Of a stretch of DNA of 7,810 bases, positions 1 through 5,959 are shown piece after piece (within the stretch, counting starts at the first letter, position 1; every line of letters starts with the position of its first letter). The notes under the pieces are model-generated. The model had not been told where the DNA came from. It did not search any database and was given only the letters and a program-made list of their open reading frames with translations. Location: assembly GCA_018055865.1 (NCBI GenBank), contig JAGPGR010000072.1:1-7810 (forward strand), in the 5' to 3' direction. The position numbers and the translations under genes are program-made. This DNA comes from Paludibacteraceae bacterium (GTDB lineage: Bacteria > Bacteroidota > Bacteroidia > Bacteroidales > Paludibacteraceae).

Positions 1-10
1 TTTTTGACAT
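1..10 (-). CDS. rpmB: Start of a gene leaving the left edge, probably 50S ribosomal protein L28
   Basis: Only the first ten bases are inside the window, read leftwards: ATG TCA AAA followed by an A, giving Met-Ser-Lys. Seen: the ATG lies about 50 bp after a very good Bacteroidetes promoter, so a leftward gene should start about here. Known: Bacteroidetes L28 proteins commonly begin Met-Ser-Lys-Ile/Val, and rpmB often follows cinA in this phylum. The identification is therefore inference from context and three residues. Any other protein starting Met-Ser-Lys would fit the sequence equally well. Confidence 0.45.
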
Positions 11-59
11 CTCTGTATCTCTTAAATTTTTCTTAATATTTTTTCTCAAAAACAGTGTG

Positions 60-91
60 CAAAGGTAGAAATTTATTTTCTTTTCCGCAAA
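60..91 (-). promoter_or_regulatory. Bacteroidetes-type promoter reading leftwards
   Basis: On the minus strand, TTTG (88-91) is followed after 20 bp by TACCTTTG (60-67). This matches the Bacteroidetes primary sigma consensus TTTG, 19-21 bp, TAnnTTTG exactly. Transcription would start near position 53, leaving an untranslated leader of about 40 nt before the ATG at position 10. It gives the gene beyond the left edge its own promoter independent of cinA. It is the best-formed promoter in the window. Confidence 0.7.
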
Positions 92-195
92 CTTTTTAAG
101 TTCATATTTTATTTTTTGTGCGATTTGACAATAATCTCAGCTCATTAATGCTCATTTTCAGTCGAATAAATATTTAATACACTGTAAAATAATTT

Positions 196-1428
196 TCACA
201 ACAGCTCTTTGACCATCATCAGAGCCGCCAGTGTGCTTCGTTCGATGATGTTTTCGCGGGCATATTTTCCAAACTGAAATTTACGGCTTATCACCTGATC
301 TTGTGTGCTGACAGCAATCCAGACCGTCCCAACGGGTTTTTCTTCTGTGCCACCCGCAGGTCCGGCTATACCCGAAGTAGCCACTGCAATATCCGTACTC
401 ATCAGCATCCGAACGCCTTTTGCCATTTGCTCCACTACCTGCTGACTTACAGCTCCGTAATCTCTCAAATCTCCGGCACTTACATGTAGCAGCTTTTCCT
501 TCATCTCATTTTGATAAGCTGTGACAGATCCTACAAAATAATCGGAACTTTCGGCAACAGAGGTAAGCTTTCTGGCAATATTTCCTCCGGTGCAACTTTC
601 GGCCGTAGAAATAGTCATTTTTGCCTGCCTCAAGTCTTCACCCAGATTTTTTTCTATCGGAAAATCATTTCGGTAAATGATAGCATCACCTAAAATTTCG
701 TCGAGAAGAGAAAACTGACGTTCCATTTCTTTTCGCATTTTTTCACCGTCATCCAACGTACCCGACAGTCTGAGTTTTACAATGCCAAAATTCGGCAGAT
801 AAGCCAGTTTCAGAAAATCGGGAAGCGCATTCTCCCAGTCAGCTATTTTTATTGCCAAAGCTGACTCCCCGTAGCCATACACCTGAAAAGTTTGATTGAG
901 CACCGGCTTTGATTGAAATTTCCGCTGCAAGCGAGGAATAATTTCGTCATTCATGGTCGTTTTCATCTCAAATGGCACGCCGGGCATCGAAACCACTACT
1001 TTCCCTTCGCGCTCAAACCACATCACCGGAGCTGTTCCGACCAGATTTTGAATGATGGTACACTTTTCAGGAACATAAGCCTGATTTCGGGTCAGCTCGT
1101 TGATGGTAATATTTCTGTTTCGAAATATACGCTCCACATTTTCCAACACCGAATTATCGAAAATCAGTTTTGTATCAAAAAAATCACACAATGTCTGTTT
1201 GGTTATATCATCTTTAGTCGGACCTAATCCGCCTGTAATGAGCACTATATCATTCACGGCCAAAGCAGATGCAATAGCTGAAGTAATGTGCTGCGCATCA
1301 TCGTGCACAGATGTAATCTGAAACACCTGAAATCCTGCTTTATTCAATTCCACAGCCATCCAGGCCGAATTGGTATCCACTATCTGGCCTATCAGAATTT
1401 CGTCGCCTATGGTTATTATTTCTATCAA
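196..1428 (-). CDS. cinA: CinA-like protein, nicotinamide-nucleotide amidase family
   Basis: The 410-aa product has the full two-domain CinA layout. Residues 1-170 form the MoCF/MoeA-like nucleotide-binding domain, with GDEILIG at 8-14 and TGGLGPTKDD at 65-74. In characterised homologues this domain has ADP-ribose or NAD-nucleotide pyrophosphatase activity. A linking region spans about 175-260. Residues 265-410 form the PncC amidase domain, with AESCTGG (276-282) and SGIAGPAGG (352-360), which deamidates nicotinamide mononucleotide in NAD salvage. The protein should be cytoplasmic. The start appears to be TTG: the next in-frame codons upstream are ATA, ACT, ACA and ACT, then an in-frame TAA inside the upstream octamer repeats, and no ATG is available. 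The TTG start places the MIEIITIGDE opening where the family begins. Competence-related naming is historical; I infer a salvage role. Confidence 0.95.
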   Translation of the reverse strand: MIEIITIGDEILIGQIVDTNSAWMAVELNKAGFQVFQITSVHDDAQHITSAIASALAVNDIVLITGGLGPTKDDITKQTLCDFFDTKLIFDNSVLENVERIFRNRNITINELTRNQAYVPEKCTIIQNLVGTAPVMWFEREGKVVVSMPGVPFEMKTTMNDEIIPRLQRKFQSKPVLNQTFQVYGYGESALAIKIADWENALPDFLKLAYLPNFGIVKLRLSGTLDDGEKMRKEMERQFSLLDEILGDAIIYRNDFPIEKNLGEDLRQAKMTISTAESCTGGNIARKLTSVAESSDYFVGSVTAYQNEMKEKLLHVSAGDLRDYGAVSQQVVEQMAKGVRMLMSTDIAVATSGIAGPAGGTEEKPVGTVWIAVSTQDQVISRKFQFGKYARENIIERSTLAALMMVKELL

Positions 1429-1442
1429 TATAGTTGTAGTTT

Positions 1443-1532
1443 GAAAGTTAGAAAGTTAGAAAGTTAGAAAGTTAGAAAGTTCATAAAGTTGGAAAGTTTA
1501 TAAAGTTTGAGAGTTTGAACGTTTGAAAGACA
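1443..1532. repeat. Degenerate tandem array of an 8-bp unit upstream of cinA
   Basis: Four perfect tandem copies of GAAAGTTA run from 1443 to 1474. They are followed by diverging units GAAAGTTC, ATAAAGTTG, GAAAGTTT, ATAAAGTTT, GAGAGTTT, GAACGTTT and GAAAGACA to about 1532. The best-conserved end is the one nearest cinA, and only 14 bp separate it from the cinA TTG start (1428). The minus-strand unit TAACTTTC contains TAA, and an 8-bp unit brings that stop into all three frames, so the array cannot be read through as coding sequence. Similar AAGTTTGAA-type low-complexity stretches are familiar in Bacteroidetes intergenic DNA. Slippage could change copy number. Confidence 0.9.
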
Positions 1533-1610
1533 CCTTGTCAGGCTGACTCATGCAGCACCAAATCTTCGTATCTCCTTGACTCTTGTTTCTTAGTCTCCTG
1601 GCCTGTGTCG
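1533..1610. other. Non-coding spacer between DUF3109 gene and the octamer array
   Basis: No gene, clear promoter or terminator is visible. On the minus strand the stretch 1570-1605 is purine-rich and loosely repetitive, with GGAGACTAAG, AAACAAGAG and AAGGAGATAC in series. It is a second low-complexity patch next to the octamer array. A tiny inverted repeat, GTCAG-G-CTGAC, lies at 1538-1548. The cinA promoter must be here or upstream, but I found no TAnnTTTG match. Confidence 0.4.
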
Positions 1611-2189
1611 CTACTCTTCTTTTGAATAAAATTGTTTATCTGCTATTTCAAGTTGTTCGTACCATTCTTTGCCAAATTTTCTTACTAACGGTTCTTTCAA
1701 AAACACATAGGCAGGTACTTTCAGTTTTGAACCTAATACAAGTGCACAATCACAGATATTCCACTTATGAAAATTTACAGCGGTGAAACTTTTGTATTTC
1801 TGAAGCCTTACGGGATATAAATGACAGGAAATGGGTTTATAAAAATCCGTTTTGCCCTCGCGGTATGCCTTTTCAATAGCGCATTTACAGATTCCGTTTT
1901 CGTCGGTGAAGGTAAAAACACATTCACGCCCGCTGACAATGGAAGTGACCGGTTCATTGTCCTCATCGATGTAAAACACACCTTGTTTCTCGATTACTTT
2001 TTTTGATACATCCGACAGATCGTCCCAAATCAGAGGCATAAGTTCTTCGATAATCTCAATTTCATTATCTTCAAGTGGTGCTCCGCTGTCGCCTTCAATG
2101 CAGCAAGCTCCTTTGCAGGATACCAAATCGCAGACAAAACGCTCTTCGAGCAAATCAAGACTGATAACGGTATTGTCTATTTGTAACAT
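1611..2189 (-). CDS. DUF3109 family cysteine-rich protein, putative metal or Fe-S binding
   Basis: This 192-aa protein matches my memory of the DUF3109 family, widespread in Bacteroidetes and without an assigned function. It has ten cysteines: C20, C25, C29 and C30 in a CxxxxCxxxCC cluster; C90; C101 and C103 (CxC); C122; and C146 and C148 (CxC). C122 is followed by H123 in SCHLYPVR. The pattern recalls the YkgJ/UPF0153 zinc- or iron-cluster proteins, so metal binding is inferred. There is no signal peptide or membrane segment, so the protein should be cytoplasmic. ATG at 2187-2189 opens MLQIDNTVIS, as expected. The gene lies 42 bp downstream of the TRIC-family gene on the same strand, and the two may be co-transcribed. 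The family call is good; the function is unknown. Confidence 0.85.
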   Translation of the reverse strand: MLQIDNTVISLDLLEERFVCDLVSCKGACCIEGDSGAPLEDNEIEIIEELMPLIWDDLSDVSKKVIEKQGVFYIDEDNEPVTSIVSGRECVFTFTDENGICKCAIEKAYREGKTDFYKPISCHLYPVRLQKYKSFTAVNFHKWNICDCALVLGSKLKVPAYVFLKEPLVRKFGKEWYEQLEIADKQFYSKEE

Positions 2190-2231
2190 TTTATTGATTG
2201 ATAATTTTTTGATTTACAATTTTTCAGAGAA

Positions 2232-2864
2232 TCAGTTTTCCTGTTTGTTTTCTTCCTGGTATTTCAGAACAGGCAATCCGATATGGAATCTGGCTGACAA
2301 AACACGAATCAGGATAACCGAAACGAGGCTAACTGTTTGAGTGACAAACGGACTGAAATTCATCCCTATGCAGGCAAAATAAATGAGGCCGCCTATAATA
2401 CATGCAATGGCATAAATATCTTTTCGGAGTATAAGCGGCATCTGATTGATCAGCAAATCTCTGATTATTCCGCCTACAGACCCTGTAATCATTCCCATTG
2501 CAACAGCCACCCAGGCAGGAAAGCCGTGTGCTATTGTCTTGTCTATTCCCACAACAACGAATAAGCCCAATCCGATAGCGTCAAACATGAAAATGGTGTA
2601 ATTGAGCTTTACAACCCACTTGCCGAAAACAATAACAAACAAAAGCGCTATGCCCGTCACGATGAGATAAGAAGGCTGAATCATCCAGAAAGGTGTGATG
2701 CCGAGCAGCAAATCGCGTGTGGTACCGCCGCCAATTGCCGCGACCAAACCAACCACATAAGCTCCAAACCAATCGAACCGCTTTGTGGCAGCCATGCGGA
2801 TCCCACTGATAGCAAATGCAAACGTGCCCAGATAATCAATAATATTAATGTAATTCAATTCCAT
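2232..2864 (-). CDS. TRIC channel / YadS (UPF0126) family membrane protein
   Basis: This 210-aa inner-membrane protein is built from two homologous three-helix halves. Each half carries the family's glycine-rich kinked helix motif: GGGTTRDLLLG (45-55) and GGIIRDLL (131-138). Hydrophobic segments lie at about 8-24, 32-48, 64-82, 90-106, 118-134, 151-168 and 173-189. Prokaryotic TRIC proteins form trimeric monovalent cation channels; some annotations instead suggest small-molecule transport (glycine uptake for E. coli YicG). I chose ATG at 2862-2864. An upstream in-frame ATG at 2906 would add 14 hydrophilic residues (MPHGQNTQ...) that family members lack. The gene follows the secG terminator by about 90 bp, so it should have its own promoter, though none is obvious. 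DUF3109 follows after 42 bp. Confidence 0.9.
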   Translation of the reverse strand: MELNYINIIDYLGTFAFAISGIRMAATKRFDWFGAYVVGLVAAIGGGTTRDLLLGITPFWMIQPSYLIVTGIALLFVIVFGKWVVKLNYTIFMFDAIGLGLFVVVGIDKTIAHGFPAWVAVAMGMITGSVGGIIRDLLINQMPLILRKDIYAIACIIGGLIYFACIGMNFSPFVTQTVSLVSVILIRVLSARFHIGLPVLKYQEENKQEN

Positions 2865-2955
2865 TGTCAAATGTTCGCGTGTTTGGGTGTTCTGACCATG
2901 CGGCATTTTCGCTTCACTTCAACAGGCTGAAGTTTGTCTGTTTCAGCACTTTTCT

Positions 2956-2990
2956 AAACAAAAAACGTATCAAAAAACTAATTTGATACG
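2956..2990 (-). terminator. Intrinsic terminator after secG
   Basis: CGTATCAAA (2966-2974) and TTTGATACG (2982-2990) form a perfect 9-bp stem with a 7-nt loop. On the minus strand the stem is followed by a T-rich tract (TTTTTTGTTT, 2956-2965). It lies about 25 bp beyond the secG stop, closes the regulator-lptE-TPR-secG cluster, and separates it from the TRIC gene. On the plus strand the tail is weaker (CTTTTG), so termination should be mainly leftward. Confidence 0.85.
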
Positions 2991-3015
2991 CTTTTGATAA
3001 TCCTTTTCAGATTTT

Positions 3016-3405
3016 CTATTTTTTTTCGGGCTGTGCTTCCGGAGTTGTTGGTTGTTCGGCCGGAGCTTGTTGTGCCTGAGGTACTTCGCCAAAATTCGGT
3101 ACAGCAGTTCCCTGTTGCATTTGCTTGTTAATATCAGCCGATTTTTCTTTAATGGCCGATTCGCTGGCAGTGTCGGTCGTTGAACCGGATTTAATACCTA
3201 CTGCAAATATAGAAAGCACAATTACGAAAGCTGCCAGTCCCCATGTTGCTTTTTCAAGGAAATCGGTAGTTTTGCGCACCCCCATTATCTGGTTGGATGA
3301 CTGAAAACCGGCTGCCAAACCGCCGCCTTTAGAATTCTGAACAAGCACAATGAGTGTGAGCAATAATGCAGCAATAATAATCAAAACAATTAATGTAATA
3401 TACAT
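3016..3405 (-). CDS. secG: Preprotein translocase subunit SecG
   Basis: The 129-aa protein has the SecG architecture. Transmembrane helix 1 spans about 2-22, followed by the conserved cytoplasmic loop QNSKGGGLAAGF (23-34) and the family stretch GVRKTTDFLEKATWGL (42-57). Helix 2 spans about 56-71. SecG is the small accessory subunit of the SecYEG inner-membrane channel and assists SecA-driven export. The C-terminal tail (72-129) is hydrophilic, and from about 96 it is rich in Gln, Pro, Ala and Glu. That makes the protein longer than SecG proteins without such a tail; similar tails occur in Bacteroidetes, and its role is unknown. The start ATG is at 3403-3405. The upstream TPR-like gene ends 18 bp before, so the two are almost certainly one transcript, terminated at about 2956-2990. 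Confidence 0.95.
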   Translation of the reverse strand: MYITLIVLIIIAALLLTLIVLVQNSKGGGLAAGFQSSNQIMGVRKTTDFLEKATWGLAAFVIVLSIFAVGIKSGSTTDTASESAIKEKSADINKQMQQGTAVPNFGEVPQAQQAPAEQPTTPEAQPEKK

Positions 3406-3423
3406 ATCTGTGTGTGTTTATAT

Positions 3424-4047
3424 TTAATTTTCTATAATTTTTTTCAAAAACCGAATTTGGTCTGCAAAGTAAATACTTTTTTTTGGATTAATCAAATTTA
3501 ATTCCTCTAATATTTCAACAGCTTGCGGATATTTTTTCTCTCTGATAAGTTGTTTTGCCTTTTTTTCTTTCGCTTCAAAAGATTCATCATCAATCATTAC
3601 GGGCATTGATTCCACTTTTTCGGACAACGAATCTGAATCAGCCGGCTTTGTTTCGGCCTGTGTTTTCAACGTTTCACGGGCAGCTTTCAGCTTTGCAGCC
3701 AGCTGCTGGAGCGACAACCGATTGTTATCGCCTTTACTTTCGAGCTTACGAAGCATGTCAAAATAACCTCCCGAGCCTTCATTTCTCACCACAGATGATT
3801 CGTTGACAATTGCTTCCTCCGGGTGAATATAGTAATAAAGATTTCGCCTGTTGGCGGCATAAAGAGCGGTTTTTTTCAGTTCCTGACCGAAATAAATGCT
3901 TCCCGACCGGTGAAGTGAATTCAAATAAAGCCATCTTGGCAACTTGAAATAGGGATATTTGTCAGCCAGTTTTTTCAATTCTTCAGGCTGGCAATCTTTC
4001 AGGTTTTCAGGATGCCGGATGTATTTTATGAAATCATCGTAATTCAT
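3424..4047 (-). CDS. Uncharacterised TPR-like protein between lptE and secG
   Basis: The 207-aa product has no function I recognise. The N-terminal part (1-75) is helical and aromatic-rich, with DKYPYFKLPRWLYL (29-42), ALYAANRRNLYYYI (61-74) and conserved-looking HPE at 75-77. The middle (85-157) is polar and probably disordered in part. The C-terminus (159-204) looks like a helix pair of the tetratricopeptide type: AKQLIREKKYPQAVEILEEL (164-183) then NPKKSIYFADQIRFLKKI. There is no signal peptide, so it is probably cytoplasmic or a peripheral scaffold. It lies 67 bp after lptE and 18 bp before secG. I recall Bacteroidetes genomes carrying a hypothetical gene of this kind at this place. A link to envelope export is inferred from neighbours only. 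Confidence 0.8.
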   Translation of the reverse strand: MNYDDFIKYIRHPENLKDCQPEELKKLADKYPYFKLPRWLYLNSLHRSGSIYFGQELKKTALYAANRRNLYYYIHPEEAIVNESSVVRNEGSGGYFDMLRKLESKGDNNRLSLQQLAAKLKAARETLKTQAETKPADSDSLSEKVESMPVMIDDESFEAKEKKAKQLIREKKYPQAVEILEELNLINPKKSIYFADQIRFLKKIIEN

Positions 4048-4114
4048 TTCTTTATCTCAAACAGATTGAAGAACATAGCGTTATTATTCCTATATCCCAC
4101 TATCAATCAACTAA

Positions 4115-4639
4115 TTACCACTTAGCTACTGTGTCGTTATAGATTTTATCAACTATTTCTTTTACCAGAATATCGATTAGCTCAGGTTCCACGTCAGCCA
4201 ACATGCGGTTGCTGTCGAAAAGTTGCGATGCGGTGTATCGACTGTCATCGAAACTGTTTTCGGGATTTTTCGAATCGTTGAACCGTACATTAATAGTTAG
4301 TGTCAGCTTGGTTTCTGAGGCATAAGAGTCGGCACTGATAGCCATAGCTGCGAGCTGATAACCCACTATTTCGCCTTCAATGTGCATATCGCCATCCTGC
4401 TTACGAACCTGAAGCCGGGTTTGCCGGGTGAATTTGTCTCTGAGCGATTCGGCAAATATCTGCGAAAGCGTGGGATTTACAAGTTCTGAATTATTGGGAA
4501 AGTCAGAAATGGAAATACTGGTATACTTGGAGTAGTCTATGGCTCCTGCATTGAAGCTGTATTTTACCGAGCATCCGGTGAGCCCCATCACCACCAGGAG
4601 CAAGAGAGTACTGACGTTTATTTTATTCAACTTTTTCAT
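4115..4639 (-). CDS. lptE: LPS-assembly lipoprotein LptE
   Basis: The 174-aa protein begins with a lipoprotein signal: basic MKKLNK, a hydrophobic run (about 9-20) and lipobox L20-T-G-C23, making C23 the predicted lipidated residue. The mature part opens with SVKYSFNAGAI and is a small alpha/beta domain typical of Bacteroidetes LptE. In the outer membrane LptE plugs the LptD barrel and helps insert LPS into the outer leaflet. I chose ATG 4637-4639, 7 bp after the regulator stop, because it gives a standard signal peptide. An in-frame ATG at 4663 would add MALIRESG and overlap the regulator by 17 bp; it is less likely. The short spacing implies translation from the regulator transcript. LptE is poorly conserved, so the call rests on lipobox, size and gene order. 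Confidence 0.85.
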   Translation of the reverse strand: MKKLNKINVSTLLLLVVMGLTGCSVKYSFNAGAIDYSKYTSISISDFPNNSELVNPTLSQIFAESLRDKFTRQTRLQVRKQDGDMHIEGEIVGYQLAAMAISADSYASETKLTLTINVRFNDSKNPENSFDDSRYTASQLFDSNRMLADVEPELIDILVKEIVDKIYNDTVAKW

Positions 4640-4646
4640 TCCGGAT

Positions 4647-5900
4647 TCACGTATCAATGCCATAATCTTTAATTTTTCTGTACATAGTTCGTTCGGATAT
4701 TTTCAATTCTTTGGCTGCCGATTTACGCTTTCCCTTGTGTTTATCGAGGGTTTTTCTTATCATTTCACGCTCCATATCTTCGAGCGAAAATTTTTCTTCA
4801 TCCTCTTCTTTGTAGTATTCCACATCCTGAATGGGTTCCACATCATCCACATCTTCGTAAGTCACTGTTTTGTCCTGAATATGATTATGCTGATTGACAA
4901 AATTATCACTCTGAATGATTGTAGGAGTGTAGCCTATATCTGTTGATGACTTCATCTGACCGGAACTCAGGTCGTTTACCACTTTTTTCAGTTCGGTGAT
5001 GTCTTTCTTCATGTCAAAAAGCACCTGGTAAAGTATCTCACGTTCGTTGGTGAACGATTTATTGTCGGATTTGCCGCCGGAAATTAGTGCGGGCAGCTTT
5101 TCGGTACTTTCGTTGGGCAAATACATGCGAAGAATGGAAGAATTGATTTCGCGCTGCTGCTCGATGACCGAAATCTGTTCGGTAATGTTTTTCAGCTGGC
5201 GTACATTTCCGTTCCAGTAATAGTTCATCAGCATTTGTCGGGCGTCATCGGTCAGCCGGACAGCAGGCATGCTGTATTTCTCGGCAAAATCGGCCGCAAA
5301 CTTACGGAAAAGCAGCGGAATGTCGTCACGCCTTTCTCTGAGCGGGGGAATAAAAATGGGCACAGTATTGAGTCTGTAATAAAGGTCTTCCCGAAATCTC
5401 CCATCACGTATGGCTTGTATAATGTTCATATTGGTAGCTGCCACTACGCGTACATCTGTTTTTAATGTTTTGGAGGAACCAACCTTTATAAATTCACCGG
5501 CTTCGAGCACCCGCAACAAGCGCACCTGTGTAGCAAGCGGCAATTCACCCACTTCATCCAGAAAAATGGTTCCGCCGTCGGCCACTTCGAAATATCCCTT
5601 TCGATCGGCAGTAGCTCCTGTAAACGAGCCTTTCTCGTGACCGAAAAGTTCGGAATCAATCGTTCCTTCGGGTATTGCACCACAGTTTACGGCAATGTAA
5701 GACCCGTGCTTGCGATGACTGAAATTATGGATGATTTGTGGAAAATTCTCCTTCCCCACTCCGCTTTCACCTGTAATGAGTACAGAAAGATCTGTAGGTG
5801 CCACTTGTATGGCTATGTCTATGGCGCGGTTCAGCACTTCAGAGTTTCCGATGATGCCAAATCGCTGCTTTACAGTCTGTAATTCCGAATGATTCATCAT
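4647..5900 (-). CDS. Sigma-54-dependent transcriptional activator lacking a sensor domain
   Basis: The 417-aa enhancer-binding protein starts almost directly with its AAA+ domain (about 14-250); there is no receiver, GAF or PAS domain. Visible motifs are Walker A GESGVGKE (44-51), the sigma-54 contact loop GSFTGA (91-96; the family form is usually GAFTGA), Walker B TIFLDEVGEL (111-120, D115/E116), sensor I VVAATN (152-157), arginine-finger region FREDLYYRLN (169-178), and sensor II WNGNVRQLKN (229-238, usually WPGNVREL). A linker includes a probable helix at 284-311 and an acidic stretch at 349-375 with about 14 Asp/Glu. A Fis-type helix-turn-helix ends the protein (about 377-413, AAKELKISERTMYRKI). 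It would activate RpoN promoters; its input signal is not evident. A second ATG at 5897 is an equally plausible start. It leads the lptE-TPR-secG cluster. Confidence 0.95.
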   Translation of the reverse strand: MMNHSELQTVKQRFGIIGNSEVLNRAIDIAIQVAPTDLSVLITGESGVGKENFPQIIHNFSHRKHGSYIAVNCGAIPEGTIDSELFGHEKGSFTGATADRKGYFEVADGGTIFLDEVGELPLATQVRLLRVLEAGEFIKVGSSKTLKTDVRVVAATNMNIIQAIRDGRFREDLYYRLNTVPIFIPPLRERRDDIPLLFRKFAADFAEKYSMPAVRLTDDARQMLMNYYWNGNVRQLKNITEQISVIEQQREINSSILRMYLPNESTEKLPALISGGKSDNKSFTNEREILYQVLFDMKKDITELKKVVNDLSSGQMKSSTDIGYTPTIIQSDNFVNQHNHIQDKTVTYEDVDDVEPIQDVEYYKEEDEEKFSLEDMEREMIRKTLDKHKGKRKSAAKELKISERTMYRKIKDYGIDT

Positions 5901-5922
5901 GTTGATTTATTCAAAAAAAAAT

Positions 5923-5958
5923 ACTGACAAAATTGTCAGATAAAAGACTGACAAAATT
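5923..5958. repeat. Operator-like inverted and direct repeats upstream of the sigma-54 activator gene
   Basis: ACTGACAAAATT occurs twice, at 5923-5934 and 5947-5958, exactly 24 bp apart. The first copy is also part of a perfect inverted repeat, CTGACAA-AA-TTGTCAG (5924-5939). The spacing and symmetry suit a DNA-binding dimer. On the minus strand the inverted repeat is followed by nine Ts (5912-5920) before the start codon, so in RNA it could instead form a weak hairpin-plus-U-tract attenuator. The stem is short and AT-rich, so I favour an operator. Confidence 0.5.
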
Positions 5959-5959
5959 A
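5952..5959 (-). promoter_or_regulatory. Candidate -7 promoter element for the regulator-lptE-secG cluster
   Basis: TAATTTTG on the minus strand matches the Bacteroidetes TAnnTTTG element. No TTTG is found 19-23 bp upstream, so the promoter is incomplete and may need help from a bound protein. It overlaps the second ACTGACAAAATT copy, so a repressor or activator there would act directly on it. Transcription would start near 5945 and include the inverted repeat in the leader. Confidence 0.4.

Noticed and set aside
913..1227. 104-codon plus-strand frame inside cinA
   Set aside because: Antisense to conserved CinA domains and without start context or recognisable protein features.
1443..1532. 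CRISPR array at the octamer repeats
   Set aside because: Units are 8 bp with no spacers between them and no cas genes nearby; this is a tandem low-complexity repeat.
2865..2906. Longer TRIC-family protein starting at the upstream ATG
   Set aside because: The added 14 residues are hydrophilic and lie before the normal family N-terminus; the internal ATG at 2864 fits better.
4539..4946. 135-codon plus-strand open frame antisense to lptE and the sigma-54 activator
   Set aside because: It overlaps two well-supported genes, its translation shows no recognisable domain, and it has no promoter of its own.
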